The translations under genes and the position numbers were made by a program. The notes below the pieces were generated by a model. The model saw nothing but the letters and a program-made list of their open reading frames with translations, had not been told where the DNA came from and made no database searches. Below, piece after piece: positions 9,801 to 17,244 of a stretch of 64,000 nt of DNA. Within the stretch, counting starts at the first letter, position 1; each line of letters begins with the position of its first letter. The DNA comes from Propionibacteriaceae bacterium (GTDB lineage Bacteria > Actinomycetota > Actinomycetes > Propionibacteriales > Propionibacteriaceae). The stretch lies in the NCBI GenBank assembly GCA_027492545.1, contig JAPUEL010000096.1, positions 62,001 to 126,000 on the forward strand, in the 5' to 3' direction.

Positions 9801-10099
9801 GGGAGCGCTCGTGGGGCGGCGTCGTCGGCATCGACGGCCGGTTCACGCTGGTGGACGGCACCGAGGTCACCCAGCCCCGGTACTGGATCGCGTTCGACAG
9901 GTACGGGTTCGGGCTGGAGAACCACGGCGTGGACCCGGACATTGTGGTGGAGACGGGGCCGGCCGAGTGGGAGTCCGACGGGGACGTCCAGCTGGACCGA
10001 GCGATCGACGAGGCCCTCAGCCGGCTGGAGGAGCGCCCCGCGGCTCACCCACCCCAGTTCAACTCGGCCCGCTTCGCACGGAAGGCGGACTGTCCATGA
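6851..10099 (+). CDS. Tricorn-family S41 serine protease
   Basis: This 1082-residue cytoplasmic protease belongs to the tricorn core family, which degrades oligopeptides released by proteasomes or Clp. The N-terminal two thirds form beta-propellers with repeated SPDG-type blades. A PDZ domain follows at about residues 780-855, then the S41 catalytic domain. The catalytic residues fall at nearly the same numbers as in Thermoplasma tricorn: Ser744-His745 in SHAY, nucleophile Ser965 in GSDGD, and Glu1023 in ENHGVDPD. A charged Lys/Asp-rich linker (about residues 530-555) separates the propeller halves. The start GTG has no ribosome-binding site. The stop overlaps the aldO ATG by 4 nt. Confidence 0.92.
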   Translation: MTDGYLRFPHLNRDTVVFAADDDLWLGSLEGGRASRITLGEETPRNPRLSPDGARVAFTATTNGGWDAYVADLDGGTRRLTWLSGRPMLVSGWLDAEHILLCSQHEGFHRVDSSMYSLSLDGELTRLPWGLATSAAVHRKGRVAVASANFRDPSGWKRYRGGMAARLYLSPDGEGDWRRLLPDITAGLFWPSWVGERLMFTSDLGDGPDVQAQVWSVNSAGKDLRQHTHHTPEQGYVRDATTDGQAVVYHSRGRLYYMASLKAEPQVLDITVPVGRPQPVPVAPTDRLEAIAPDHGGDSSLIEWRGAAYLLTHRGGPARAVAETAGSRIREPHFLAQTGRGVWVTDETGEDALEVRQLDGYGPARRLAAGRLGRVMTLEPNAEGTKVAVGSHDGTVYVVDVARGSAKRVGRSPVGEPTGLTWSPDGRYLVWRNAVAHEGMLGQLVGYDLTEDASFTLTRGQFNDFSPVFTPDGKYLCFLSSRTIDPTYDELGFDLSFTNSTRPWLVPLRATEPAPFGPSADGWPISEPDDKDEDKKDERKKDGDPKDSGAPEEATPSVVFDLDGVEDRMVPLPVVSARYASLQAAKDGLVWLALRSTGELGAARAGVEGEVKDHIEHFSFKTRKLTVVVEGCDGAAISGDGERLVVRNGDEIWVQQADHEPDGDDAKVPVDLGRLRRELDPRSEWRQMFEESARLMRDHFWREDFDGTDWAAAVARYRPLLDRITTHDELVDVLWETVGELNTSHAYVDGPTHHHDGGHVAFLGAEYSRNAKGEVVIARILPGETSDPSARSPLRAAGVAAQPGDVIAAVDGRSTADVPNIGALLQGAADKVVELTLVQGRQRRRVAVVPTTSEAPMRYHEWVAGRVAHTRDRSGGRVGYVHVPDMVARGWAEFHRLIDAAMRCEAVVVDVRFNAGGHTSELVIERLSRRAVGWNGARHHDDVTTYPSQAARGPVVFLTNAYAGSDGDIVTAAAQELGLGPVVGERSWGGVVGIDGRFTLVDGTEVTQPRYWIAFDRYGFGLENHGVDPDIVVETGPAEWESDGDVQLDRAIDEALSRLEERPAAHPPQFNSARFARKADCP

Positions 10100-11337
10100 C
10101 CCGCACGAATTGGGCGGGAAACGTCACCTACTCGGCCGCCCGGCTGGCGGAGCCCACCGCCATTGAGGAGTTGCAGGCGCTGGTGCGTGCCGAGGAGCGC
10201 GTGCGGGTGGTCGGGTCGCGGCACTGCTTCAACGACATCGCCGACACCCCCGGGGTGCAGGTCTCCCTGGCCCGGCTCCGGACCGACGGGCCCGCACGGG
10301 TCTCGGACAAGGCTGTCCGGGTGCCGGCATGGCTGCGTTACGGGGACCTGGTGCCCGCGCTGCGTGCCGAGGGTGTGGCGCTGGCCAACCTGGCCTCGCT
10401 GCCGCACATCTCGGTTGCGGGCGCCGTCCAGACGGGCACACACGGCTCCGGGGACCGGATCGGATCGCTGGCCACCCAGGTGTCCGCGCTCGAGCTGGTG
10501 GACGGCCGCGGCGAGTTGGTCCGCCTGGCGCGCGGTGACGCGGACTTCGACGGCGCCGTCGTCGGGCTCGGCGCGCTGGGCGTCCTGACGCAGGTGGAGC
10601 TGGACGTCGCGCCCGCCGTTGAGGTGGCGCAGCGGGTGTTCGAGGGCGTGCGCCTCGAGGCGGTGCTGGCTGAGCTGTCGCGAGTGACCGGCGCCGGGGA
10701 CAGCGTCAGCATGTTCACCACCTGGCAGGATCCCGCCGTCGTCGATCAGGTGTGGGTGAAGTCCGCCGGTGAGCCTGACGTGGACGGGATCGTGGCCGCC
10801 GGGGGCCGGCCGGCGGACGGGCCGAGGCATCCCATCGCGGGAATCGACCCGACGCCGTGCACGCCGCAGCTGGGCGAGTTCGGGCCGTGGTATGACCGCC
10901 TGCCCCACTTCCGGCTGGAGTTCACCCCCTCGGTGGGCGCTGAGTTGCAGTCGGAGTACATGGTGCCGCGGACTGATGCTGTCGCGGCGATCGAAGCGGT
11001 GGCCCGGATGGCGGGGCGCATCTCGCCGCTGCTGTTCGTGTGCGAGATCCGCACCATGGCCGGTGACGCCCTGTGGCTCTCCCCGGCCTACGGCTCAGAC
11101 ACCGTGGGCCTGCACTTCACGTGGAAGCCTGACGAGGCCGCGGTGCGCGCCCTGCTGCCGGAGCTGGAGGCCGCCCTGCCGGACACGGCCCGCCCCCACT
11201 GGGGCAAGGTGTTCACCATGCCCGGAAGTGAGGTGGCCCGCCGCTACCCACGCTGGGCGGACTTCGCCGGGCTGCTTGGCCGGATGGATCCGGACCGCCG
11301 GTTCGCCAACGCCTACCTGTCCAGGCTCGGCCTGTAG
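10096..11337 (+). CDS. aldO: FAD-dependent alditol oxidase
   Basis: This 413-residue protein belongs to the VAO/GLO oxidase family and looks close to Streptomyces AldO, which oxidises xylitol and sorbitol to aldoses with release of H2O2. Visible marks are His43 in GSRHCFN (expected covalent FAD attachment), SLPHISVAGAV, TGTHGSG, the segment EFTPSVGAELQSEY and HWGKVF near the C-terminus. The residues after the flavin histidine are CFN rather than the SFN of AldO. The ATG overlaps the tricorn stop in ATGA, so the two genes are co-translated although no functional link is known. L-gulono- or arabinono-lactone oxidase activity is the main alternative. Confidence 0.88.
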   Translation: MTRTNWAGNVTYSAARLAEPTAIEELQALVRAEERVRVVGSRHCFNDIADTPGVQVSLARLRTDGPARVSDKAVRVPAWLRYGDLVPALRAEGVALANLASLPHISVAGAVQTGTHGSGDRIGSLATQVSALELVDGRGELVRLARGDADFDGAVVGLGALGVLTQVELDVAPAVEVAQRVFEGVRLEAVLAELSRVTGAGDSVSMFTTWQDPAVVDQVWVKSAGEPDVDGIVAAGGRPADGPRHPIAGIDPTPCTPQLGEFGPWYDRLPHFRLEFTPSVGAELQSEYMVPRTDAVAAIEAVARMAGRISPLLFVCEIRTMAGDALWLSPAYGSDTVGLHFTWKPDEAAVRALLPELEAALPDTARPHWGKVFTMPGSEVARRYPRWADFAGLLGRMDPDRRFANAYLSRLGL

Positions 11338-11354
11338 CTCCCAGACCGGCGCTG

Positions 11355-13916
11355 CTACTGGCCGCCCTGCTCAGCCAGCTCCACCTCGACACCCAGCGGG
11401 GCGTCGGCCTCTGTCCAGGTCACCTCGCCCGTCAACCGGCCCACGGCGCGCAGGTCCGCCTCGATGGTCCGCAGCCGAGCCACCACGGCCGCCGGGCCGG
11501 CGAATGCCGCCCGCGACACCTCCGCCTTCATCGACACCTTCGCGGTCGACTTCGCGCCTCGGATGGCGATGAGCGCCGTGGCCACGTCGGCCAGGAGCGT
11601 GGCGTCGCCCGACGGCAGCTCGTCGGCCGTGGGCCAGGGTGCCAGGTGCACCGAGGTCTCGTTGGTCCACCGCCACACCTCCTCGGTCACGAAGGGGAGG
11701 ATGGGGGCGAACAGCCGCAGCTGCACGTCCAGCGCCAGCGCGAGCGCCGCCTGCGCCGACGCCTGCTCCGCGGGGGAGTGGGCACCGTAGGCGCGCTCCT
11801 TGACCAACTCCAGGTAGTCGTCGCAGAAGGACCAGAAGAACGACTCCGTCGCCTCGAGCGCCCCGGTGTAGTCGAACTCCTCGAACGACCGGGTGGCGGC
11901 CTCGACCACGTCCCGCAGCCCGGCGAGCATGGCCAGATCGACGGGGTTCGTCACAGCCGGGAGGCCGGCCGGGTTCTCAGTCATGGTGAGCACGAACTTG
12001 CCGGCGTTGAGGATCTTCATGGCGAGGCGGCGCCCCACCTTCATCTGGGTCTCGTCGAACGGCGAGTCCATGCCGGGGCGGGCCATCGCGGCGCGCCACC
12101 GCACCGCGTCCGAGCCGTACTTGTCCAGGATGTCGGTGGGCACCACCACGTTGCCCTTGGACTTGCTCATCTTCTTTCGGTCCGGGTCCACCACGAAGCC
12201 GGAGATGGTGGCTCTCTTCCACGGCAGCGAGCCGTTCTCGAAGTGTGCGCGCACCACGCGGCTGAAGAGCCAGGTGCGGATGATGTCGTGGGCCTGCGGC
12301 GCCACGTCCATCGGGAAGGTCAGCGAGAAGAGCTCGTCGTCGCGCTCCCAGCCGGTGGCCAGGTGGGGCGTGAGCGACGACGTGGCCCAGGTGTCCATCA
12401 CGTCCGGGTCCGCCATGAACCCGCCAGGCTGGTCGCGCTGCTCGGTGGTGAAGCCCGGCGGGCAGTCGGTGACCGGATCGATGGGCAGGGAGGCCTCGTC
12501 GGCCACGATCGGGTTGTCGTAGTCGGGCTCGCCGTCGGCATCGAGGCGGTACCAGACGGGGAACGGCACTCCGAAGAAGCGCTGGCGGGAGATCAGCCAG
12601 TCACCGTTGAGGCCGCCCACCCAGTTCTCGTAGCGGTGGGACATGTGCTCGGGCGTCCACTCCAGCTCTCGCCCGCGCGCGAGCATGGCCCGCTTGATGT
12701 CCTCGTCGCGTCCGCCGTTGCTGATGTACCACTGGCGGGTAGCGACGATCTCGAGCGGCTTGTCGCCCTTCTCGTAGAAGTTGGTCATGCGCGTGGTGGG
12801 CTTGGGGTCGCCGTCGAGATCGCCGCTCTCGCGCAGCATCGCGACGGTGGCCTCCCGTGCGGAGAACGCGGTCTTGCCTGCGATGGCCTCGTAGGCGCTG
12901 GCGTTGACGATCCACTCCGGCGTTTCCCCCTGGATGCGGCCGTCGCGGCCGATCACCGTGCGGGTCGGGAGGTTGAGCTCGCGCCACCAGGTGACGTCGG
13001 TCAGGTCGCCGAAGGTGCAGCACATGGCGATGCCGGCGCCCTTGTCAGGCTCCGCCGCCTCGTGCGCCAGGACCGGGATCTCCACGCCGAACAGGGGTGA
13101 GGTGACCGTGGTGCCGAAGAGCGGCTGGTAGCGCTCGTCGTCCGGGTGCGCGATGAGCGCGCAGACAGAGGCCAGCAGCTCGGGGCGCGTGGTCTCGATG
13201 TAGACCGGGGCGCCGTCGGGACGGTGGAACGCCACGCGGTGGTAGGCGCCCGGGTACTCGCGGGCCTCCAGCTCCGCCTGCGCGACCGCGGTGTGGAAGG
13301 TCACGTCCCACAGCGTGGGCGCGTAGCTGAGGTAGGCCTCGCCGCGGGCGTGGTTGCGCAGGAACGCCTTCTGGGCCACGGCCTGCGAGTCCGCCGAGAT
13401 GGTGGTGTAGAGCGTGGACCAGTCCACCGACAGGCCGAGCTGCCGCCACAGGTCCTCGAACGCCTGCTCGTCGACGGCGGTCAGCTCGTGGCACAGCTCG
13501 ATGAAGTTGGCGCGGCTGATCGGCACCTGGCGCTTGGGGTCCGGCTTCGCCGGGGGCTGAAAGTCCGCGTCGTAGGGGATCGACGGATCACAGCGCACGC
13601 CGTAGAAGTTCTGCACCCGCCGCTCGGTGGGGAGCCCGTTGTCGTCCCATCCCATGGGGTAGAACACGTGCTTGCCGCGCATCCGCTGGTAGCGCGCCAC
13701 CGTGTCGGTGTGGGTGTAGCTGAACACGTGGCCCACGTGCAGCGACCCCGAGACCGTGGGCGGGGGAGTGTCGATGCTGAACACCTCGTCGCGGCTCTCC
13801 GGTCTGCGGAACGCGTAGGTGCCCTCGTCCGCCCATACCCGACCCCACTTGGCCTCCAGGCCTTCGAGGACGGGCTTGTCGGGAAGGGCGCGCGTCAACG
13901 CGTTCTGATCGGTCAT
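11355..13916 (-). CDS. valS: Valine--tRNA ligase (short type)
   Basis: This 853-residue class I synthetase has the HVGH signature at residues 60-63, the segment FYPMGWDDNGLPTERRVQ, the editing (CP1) domain, and KMSKS at 582-586. It ends soon after the anticodon-binding domain and lacks the long C-terminal coiled-coil arm of the E. coli-type enzyme (about 950 residues). The GWDDNGLPTERRVQ segment is what I recall from archaeal-like ValRS proteins such as those of Rickettsia. In many actinobacteria valS lies directly upstream of folC in the same direction; here it faces away, with dsbA-like between them. It has its own leaderless-type promoter. Confidence 0.96.
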   Translation of the reverse strand: MTDQNALTRALPDKPVLEGLEAKWGRVWADEGTYAFRRPESRDEVFSIDTPPPTVSGSLHVGHVFSYTHTDTVARYQRMRGKHVFYPMGWDDNGLPTERRVQNFYGVRCDPSIPYDADFQPPAKPDPKRQVPISRANFIELCHELTAVDEQAFEDLWRQLGLSVDWSTLYTTISADSQAVAQKAFLRNHARGEAYLSYAPTLWDVTFHTAVAQAELEAREYPGAYHRVAFHRPDGAPVYIETTRPELLASVCALIAHPDDERYQPLFGTTVTSPLFGVEIPVLAHEAAEPDKGAGIAMCCTFGDLTDVTWWRELNLPTRTVIGRDGRIQGETPEWIVNASAYEAIAGKTAFSAREATVAMLRESGDLDGDPKPTTRMTNFYEKGDKPLEIVATRQWYISNGGRDEDIKRAMLARGRELEWTPEHMSHRYENWVGGLNGDWLISRQRFFGVPFPVWYRLDADGEPDYDNPIVADEASLPIDPVTDCPPGFTTEQRDQPGGFMADPDVMDTWATSSLTPHLATGWERDDELFSLTFPMDVAPQAHDIIRTWLFSRVVRAHFENGSLPWKRATISGFVVDPDRKKMSKSKGNVVVPTDILDKYGSDAVRWRAAMARPGMDSPFDETQMKVGRRLAMKILNAGKFVLTMTENPAGLPAVTNPVDLAMLAGLRDVVEAATRSFEEFDYTGALEATESFFWSFCDDYLELVKERAYGAHSPAEQASAQAALALALDVQLRLFAPILPFVTEEVWRWTNETSVHLAPWPTADELPSGDATLLADVATALIAIRGAKSTAKVSMKAEVSRAAFAGPAAVVARLRTIEADLRAVGRLTGEVTWTEADAPLGVEVELAEQGGQ

Positions 13917-13924
13917 GGGACCCG

Positions 13925-13930
13925 ATCTTA
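13925..13930 (-). promoter_or_regulatory. -10 box (TAAGAT) for valS
   Basis: TAAGAT on the minus strand lies 8 nt before the valS ATG with no ribosome-binding site, suggesting a leaderless or nearly leaderless mRNA. No T-box or other tRNA-sensing leader can fit here. Confidence 0.45.
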
Positions 13931-13966
13931 ATGGGCCGCGCGCGCCCTTCCCGAACCGTCGTGCGG

Positions 13967-14782
13967 TCAGCTCTCGAGCTGCTGACCCCCGGCCTCGAAC
14001 GCCGCGTTGATGGCCTCCATCATCGATTCGGCGGTGGGCTGGATCAGCACCTCCTGGGTCTCCTGGTTGAAGAACTCCAGCTGCTGCCCGCTCACCAGGA
14101 AGGTGGGGGTGGCGCCGATCTGGTCGTCGGTGAACCGCTGGTTGGCGGCGTCGGTGAAGTCGTTGAAGGCGCGGGTGTCGTACAGCTCCTGGAAGCGCGT
14201 CAGGTCATCGCCCTCGATCCCGGCCAGGGTCGGGAAGTCCACCCGGAGCTGCTGCTCGGTGAAGCCGGTGCCCTCCTGTGCCGGGTGATTGGCGTAGACG
14301 ACGCGGTGGAACGCGTCGAACGCACCCACCTCGTCGGCGGCCGCGGCCGCCAGCGCCGCACGCTTCGAGGAGTCGTTGCGGAGACCGGCGTCGAGGAAGA
14401 AGGCGGTACGGATCTCTGCGGTGATGCTGCCGTCGGCGACCAGCTGCTCGATGACCGGGCCGTAGCTCTCTTCACGGGCGGCGCACGCCGGACACTGGAA
14501 GTCCTCCCAGACCACGAGGTGAGGAGTGCCCTCCTGCGGCTGCTTGCCGGCGAGCACGATGCCTGTCGACTCCGTGGCGTTGGGCGGCGTCAGCTGCTCC
14601 GTGGCGACTGGTGCCTGCCTGGCCAGGGCCTGCATGATGACGATGGCCAGCACTGCGACGACCGTCACGGCCACCAACCCGGCTCCGACGGCGAGGATCC
14701 GACGGGTCCGCTTGGCGCGTTCCTCCAACTCCTGCTGCTGGCGCAGCGCGGCGCGCTTGCTCATCTGCGAATTGTTGGCCAT
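13967..14782 (-). CDS. Membrane-anchored DsbA-family thiol-disulfide oxidoreductase
   Basis: This 271-residue protein has a basic cytoplasmic N-terminus, one membrane segment at residues 29-51, and an extracytoplasmic thioredoxin/DsbA domain. The active site is CPAC at 97-100, and the cis-proline loop is visible as GATPTF near residue 229. It should form or reshuffle disulfide bonds in exported proteins. GAGGAG lies 9 nt before the ATG. The gene sits just upstream of valS on the same strand, with 50 nt between them. No VKOR or CcdA partner is in the window. It belongs to the DSBA-like thioredoxin_4 group common in actinobacteria. Confidence 0.9.
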   Translation of the reverse strand: MANNSQMSKRAALRQQQELEERAKRTRRILAVGAGLVAVTVVAVLAIVIMQALARQAPVATEQLTPPNATESTGIVLAGKQPQEGTPHLVVWEDFQCPACAAREESYGPVIEQLVADGSITAEIRTAFFLDAGLRNDSSKRAALAAAAADEVGAFDAFHRVVYANHPAQEGTGFTEQQLRVDFPTLAGIEGDDLTRFQELYDTRAFNDFTDAANQRFTDDQIGATPTFLVSGQQLEFFNQETQEVLIQPTAESMMEAINAAFEAGGQQLES

Positions 14783-14859
14783 AGGACGAAGCTCCTCTGT
14801 GGGGCGTGATGAAAGGCATGTCAGACGCCGAGCCAGGGCCGGGCGACGGATACCAGGTC

Positions 14860-14865
14860 ATCCTA
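14860..14865 (-). promoter_or_regulatory. Candidate -10 box (TAGGAT) for the DsbA-like gene
   Basis: TAGGAT on the minus strand predicts a leader of about 70 nt before ATG 14782, which carries a normal ribosome-binding site. Confidence 0.3.
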
Positions 14866-14939
14866 ACCGCGACGCTCAACCGACCCGCGTGAGCCGTTCG
14901 GCGGCTCGCGGACGATGCCCGGCCGCCGGCGCCCCCCAG

Positions 14940-14945
14940 TAGGCT
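14940..14945 (+). promoter_or_regulatory. -10 box (TAGGCT) for folC
   Basis: TAGGCT lies 9 nt before ATG 14955 with no ribosome-binding site, so the folC mRNA is leaderless or has a 1-3 nt leader. Confidence 0.45.
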
Positions 14946-14954
14946 GGGGCCACG

Positions 14955-16289
14955 ATGACTCACTCCACGCACACCGAGCTGACAGCCGCCCTGACGAGCC
15001 GCTGGCCCGAGCACCGGGTGGCGCCCAGCCTGACCCGCATCGCGGCCCTCGTCGATCTCCTGGGGGACCCGCAGCGCGCCTTCCCGGTGATCCAGGTGGC
15101 CGGCACCAACGGCAAGGGCAGCACCGCGATCATGATCGAGACGCTCCTGCGGTCGGCGGGGCTGCGCACAGGCAGGTTCGCAAGCCCACATCTCAGCGAC
15201 GTGCGCGAGCGGATCAGCATCGACGGGGAGCCGATCAGCGAGGAGCGCTTCGACGAGATCTGGCGCGACGTGGAGCCCTACGTCGCCATGGTGGACGAGC
15301 AGCAGCTCGACGGCGTCGCGATGACCTTCTTCGAGGTCATCACCGGCATGGCCTACGCCGCCTTCGCGGACGCCCCCGTCGACGTCGCGGTGATGGAGGT
15401 GGGCCTCGGCGGCAGGTGGGACGCGACGAGCGTCGCGGACGCCGCCGTCGCCGTGGTGACGCCCGTCGGGCTGGATCACATGCACATTCTCGGCTCCACC
15501 CTTGGGGAGATTGCGGCGGAGAAGGCGGGCATCATCAAGCACGGATCGACGGCGGTGCTCGCGGGCCAGGACCCGGCCGCGGCGCGCGTCCTGCTGGAAC
15601 GGGCCATTGAGGTGGGCGTTCCTGTGAAGGCGGAGGGGCCGGACTTCGGGCTTCTGGACCGCAGCCTCGCCGTCGGCGGTCAGGTGATTCGGATCGACAC
15701 CGCGGGCGGTCCGGTCGGCGACATCTTCCTCCCGTTGTTCGGCGAGCACATGGCCCGCAACGCCGCGCTGGCGGTGGCCGCCGTCGAGGCCTTCCTCGGT
15801 GGGCAGCCGCTCAGCCCGGAGGTCATCGTCGAGGCGCTCGGCGCCGTGGAGGCGCCTGCCCGCCTCGAGCTCCTGCGCACCTCGCCGCCCATCGTGGTGG
15901 ACACCGCGCACAACCCGCCGGCCGCCCGGGCCACCATCGACGCGGTGACCGAGTCCTACACGTTCGATCCGCTCATCGGGGTGGTGGCGATGATGCAGGA
16001 CAAGAACGCCGAAGAGACGCTCGGGATCTTCGCGGAGCAGATGGATCAGGTGGTGATCACGGCGGTGTCCTCCTCGCCCCGGGCCCGGTCTGTCGAGGAC
16101 CTCGCGGCCGTCGCCGAGACGATCTGGTCCACGCATCAGGTCCACCGGGCCCGCACCGTCGCCGAGGCCCTCGACCTGGCCGTGATGCTGGCCGACACCT
16201 CCAGCGCCCAGGCGGGCGTGCTCGTCGCCGGGTCCGTGATCGCCGCCGGCGAGGCGCGCGACCTGCTGAAGAAGAAGGACGACGCGTGA
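14955..16289 (+). CDS. folC: Bifunctional folylpolyglutamate / dihydrofolate synthase
   Basis: This 444-residue Mur-ligase-family enzyme adds glutamates to folates and may also make dihydrofolate from dihydropteroate. The ATP-binding loop GTNGKGS is at residues 50-56. The Mur-ligase segments SPHLSDVRERI, MEVGLGGRWDAT and DTAHNP follow in order. Length is normal. It opens a three-gene operon: its stop overlaps the DUF4233 GTG (GTGA), and that gene overlaps ndk (ATGA). Folate and nucleotide metabolism are thereby grouped as in other actinobacteria. Confidence 0.95.
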   Translation: MTHSTHTELTAALTSRWPEHRVAPSLTRIAALVDLLGDPQRAFPVIQVAGTNGKGSTAIMIETLLRSAGLRTGRFASPHLSDVRERISIDGEPISEERFDEIWRDVEPYVAMVDEQQLDGVAMTFFEVITGMAYAAFADAPVDVAVMEVGLGGRWDATSVADAAVAVVTPVGLDHMHILGSTLGEIAAEKAGIIKHGSTAVLAGQDPAAARVLLERAIEVGVPVKAEGPDFGLLDRSLAVGGQVIRIDTAGGPVGDIFLPLFGEHMARNAALAVAAVEAFLGGQPLSPEVIVEALGAVEAPARLELLRTSPPIVVDTAHNPPAARATIDAVTESYTFDPLIGVVAMMQDKNAEETLGIFAEQMDQVVITAVSSSPRARSVEDLAAVAETIWSTHQVHRARTVAEALDLAVMLADTSSAQAGVLVAGSVIAAGEARDLLKKKDDA

Positions 16290-16639
16290 TTCTCGATCCC
16301 GACAACCCGCTCCGCTCGGCGGCCATGTCCGTGCTGGTCTTCGAGATCATCGTGGTCTGGCTCGCGTTCATCGGCATGATTCAGGTCTCCGGGGTCAACC
16401 TCTGGGTCGCGGCGGCGTGGTGCGCCGTGACCACCCTGCTCTGCCTGGCCGCGGCCGCCGGCCTCAGGAAACGGTGGGGCTACATCGTCGGCTGGGTGGC
16501 TCAGGTGGTCATCATCGGGCTCGGCCTGCTCACCCCGTGGATGTACGCCATGGGGATCATCTTCGCCCTGATCTGGGTGACCTGCATGGTGCTCGGCAAG
16601 CGACTGGAAGCGGCGCAGGCCGGAAGGGACAACACATGA
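16286..16639 (+). CDS. DUF4233 small membrane protein
   Basis: This 117-residue protein has four predicted membrane helices and a short charged C-terminus. It matches the DUF4233 family by size, topology and place: actinobacterial genomes usually carry it between folC and ndk. Its function is unknown. GTG 16286 overlaps the folC stop by 4 nt and its own stop overlaps the ndk ATG, so expression is tightly coupled to both. Confidence 0.8.
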   Translation: MILDPDNPLRSAAMSVLVFEIIVVWLAFIGMIQVSGVNLWVAAAWCAVTTLLCLAAAAGLRKRWGYIVGWVAQVVIIGLGLLTPWMYAMGIIFALIWVTCMVLGKRLEAAQAGRDNT

Positions 16640-17043
16640 GCGAGCAGACGTTCATCATCATCAAGCCGGACGCAGTGGCGGCCGGCCACGTCGGGGCCAT
16701 CGTGTCGCGCTACGAGGAGGCCGGGCTGCGGCTGGCGGCCATGGAGTTCCGCCGGATCGACCCGGACTTCGCGGACAGGCACTACGCCGAACACGTGGAG
16801 CGCGAGTACTACCCGCCGCTGCGGGAGTTCATGACCGAGGGACCGCTCATCGCCATGGTGGTGGCGGGCGACGACGCCGTGGCGCGGGTCCGCGCGCTCC
16901 ACGGGGCGACGGATCCGGCGAAGGCCGAGCCCGGCACCGTGCGCGCGGACTTCGCCGAATCCACCCGGCGCAATGCCGTGCACGCCTCGGACTCACCTGA
17001 GTCGGCCGCCCACGAGATCGCGCTCTGGTTCGGCGAGGTTTAG
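16636..17043 (+). CDS. ndk: Nucleoside diphosphate kinase
   Basis: This 135-residue enzyme transfers the gamma-phosphate of ATP to other nucleoside diphosphates through a phosphohistidine. Lys10 in IIKPDAV and the catalytic His116 in RRNAVHASDS are present. Its length is typical of the compact bacterial form. The ATG overlaps the DUF4233 stop (ATGA). It is the last gene of the folC operon; no clear terminator follows. Confidence 0.96.
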   Translation: MSEQTFIIIKPDAVAAGHVGAIVSRYEEAGLRLAAMEFRRIDPDFADRHYAEHVEREYYPPLREFMTEGPLIAMVVAGDDAVARVRALHGATDPAKAEPGTVRADFAESTRRNAVHASDSPESAAHEIALWFGEV

Positions 17044-17244
17044 GGAATCACTGATCAATCATGTCCTGGCTGCGGCGCACCGGATCGGGCGATCTGACGC
17101 CCCTCCATCTGGATATGGACGTCAAGTACACGCACCAGATGGAGTGGCGCCATCTCATCCCGCCCGGCACGTCCTCGCCTAGAACAGCATTGATCAGCGG
17201 ATCCCTAGGTCAAACCCGTACCCGCGGTTATCCTTGGCGGCGCC
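17044..17244. other. Intergenic region with nested inverted repeats and a coding-like fragment
   Basis: This 201-nt gap holds two inverted repeats. One has 9-bp arms CTGATCAAT at 17051-17059 and 17189-17197. The other has 10-bp arms CTCCATCTGG at 17103-17112 and 17135-17144. Frame +3 from ATG 17061 has high third-position G/C for about 37 codons and then decays. It may be a gene remnant or a small RNA; nothing in it is recognisable. No ribosome-binding site precedes ATG 17061. The last 16 nt carry the promoter of the next gene. Confidence 0.4.
17229..17234 (+). promoter_or_regulatory. -10 box (TATCCT) for the radical SAM gene
   Basis: TATCCT lies 10 nt before ATG 17245, with no ribosome-binding site. 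Confidence 0.4.

Noticed and set aside
14472..16145. 557-codon minus-strand frame opposite folC
   Set aside because: It covers folC and part of the dsbA-like gene in another phase, is His/Arg/Gly-rich, and has no motif.
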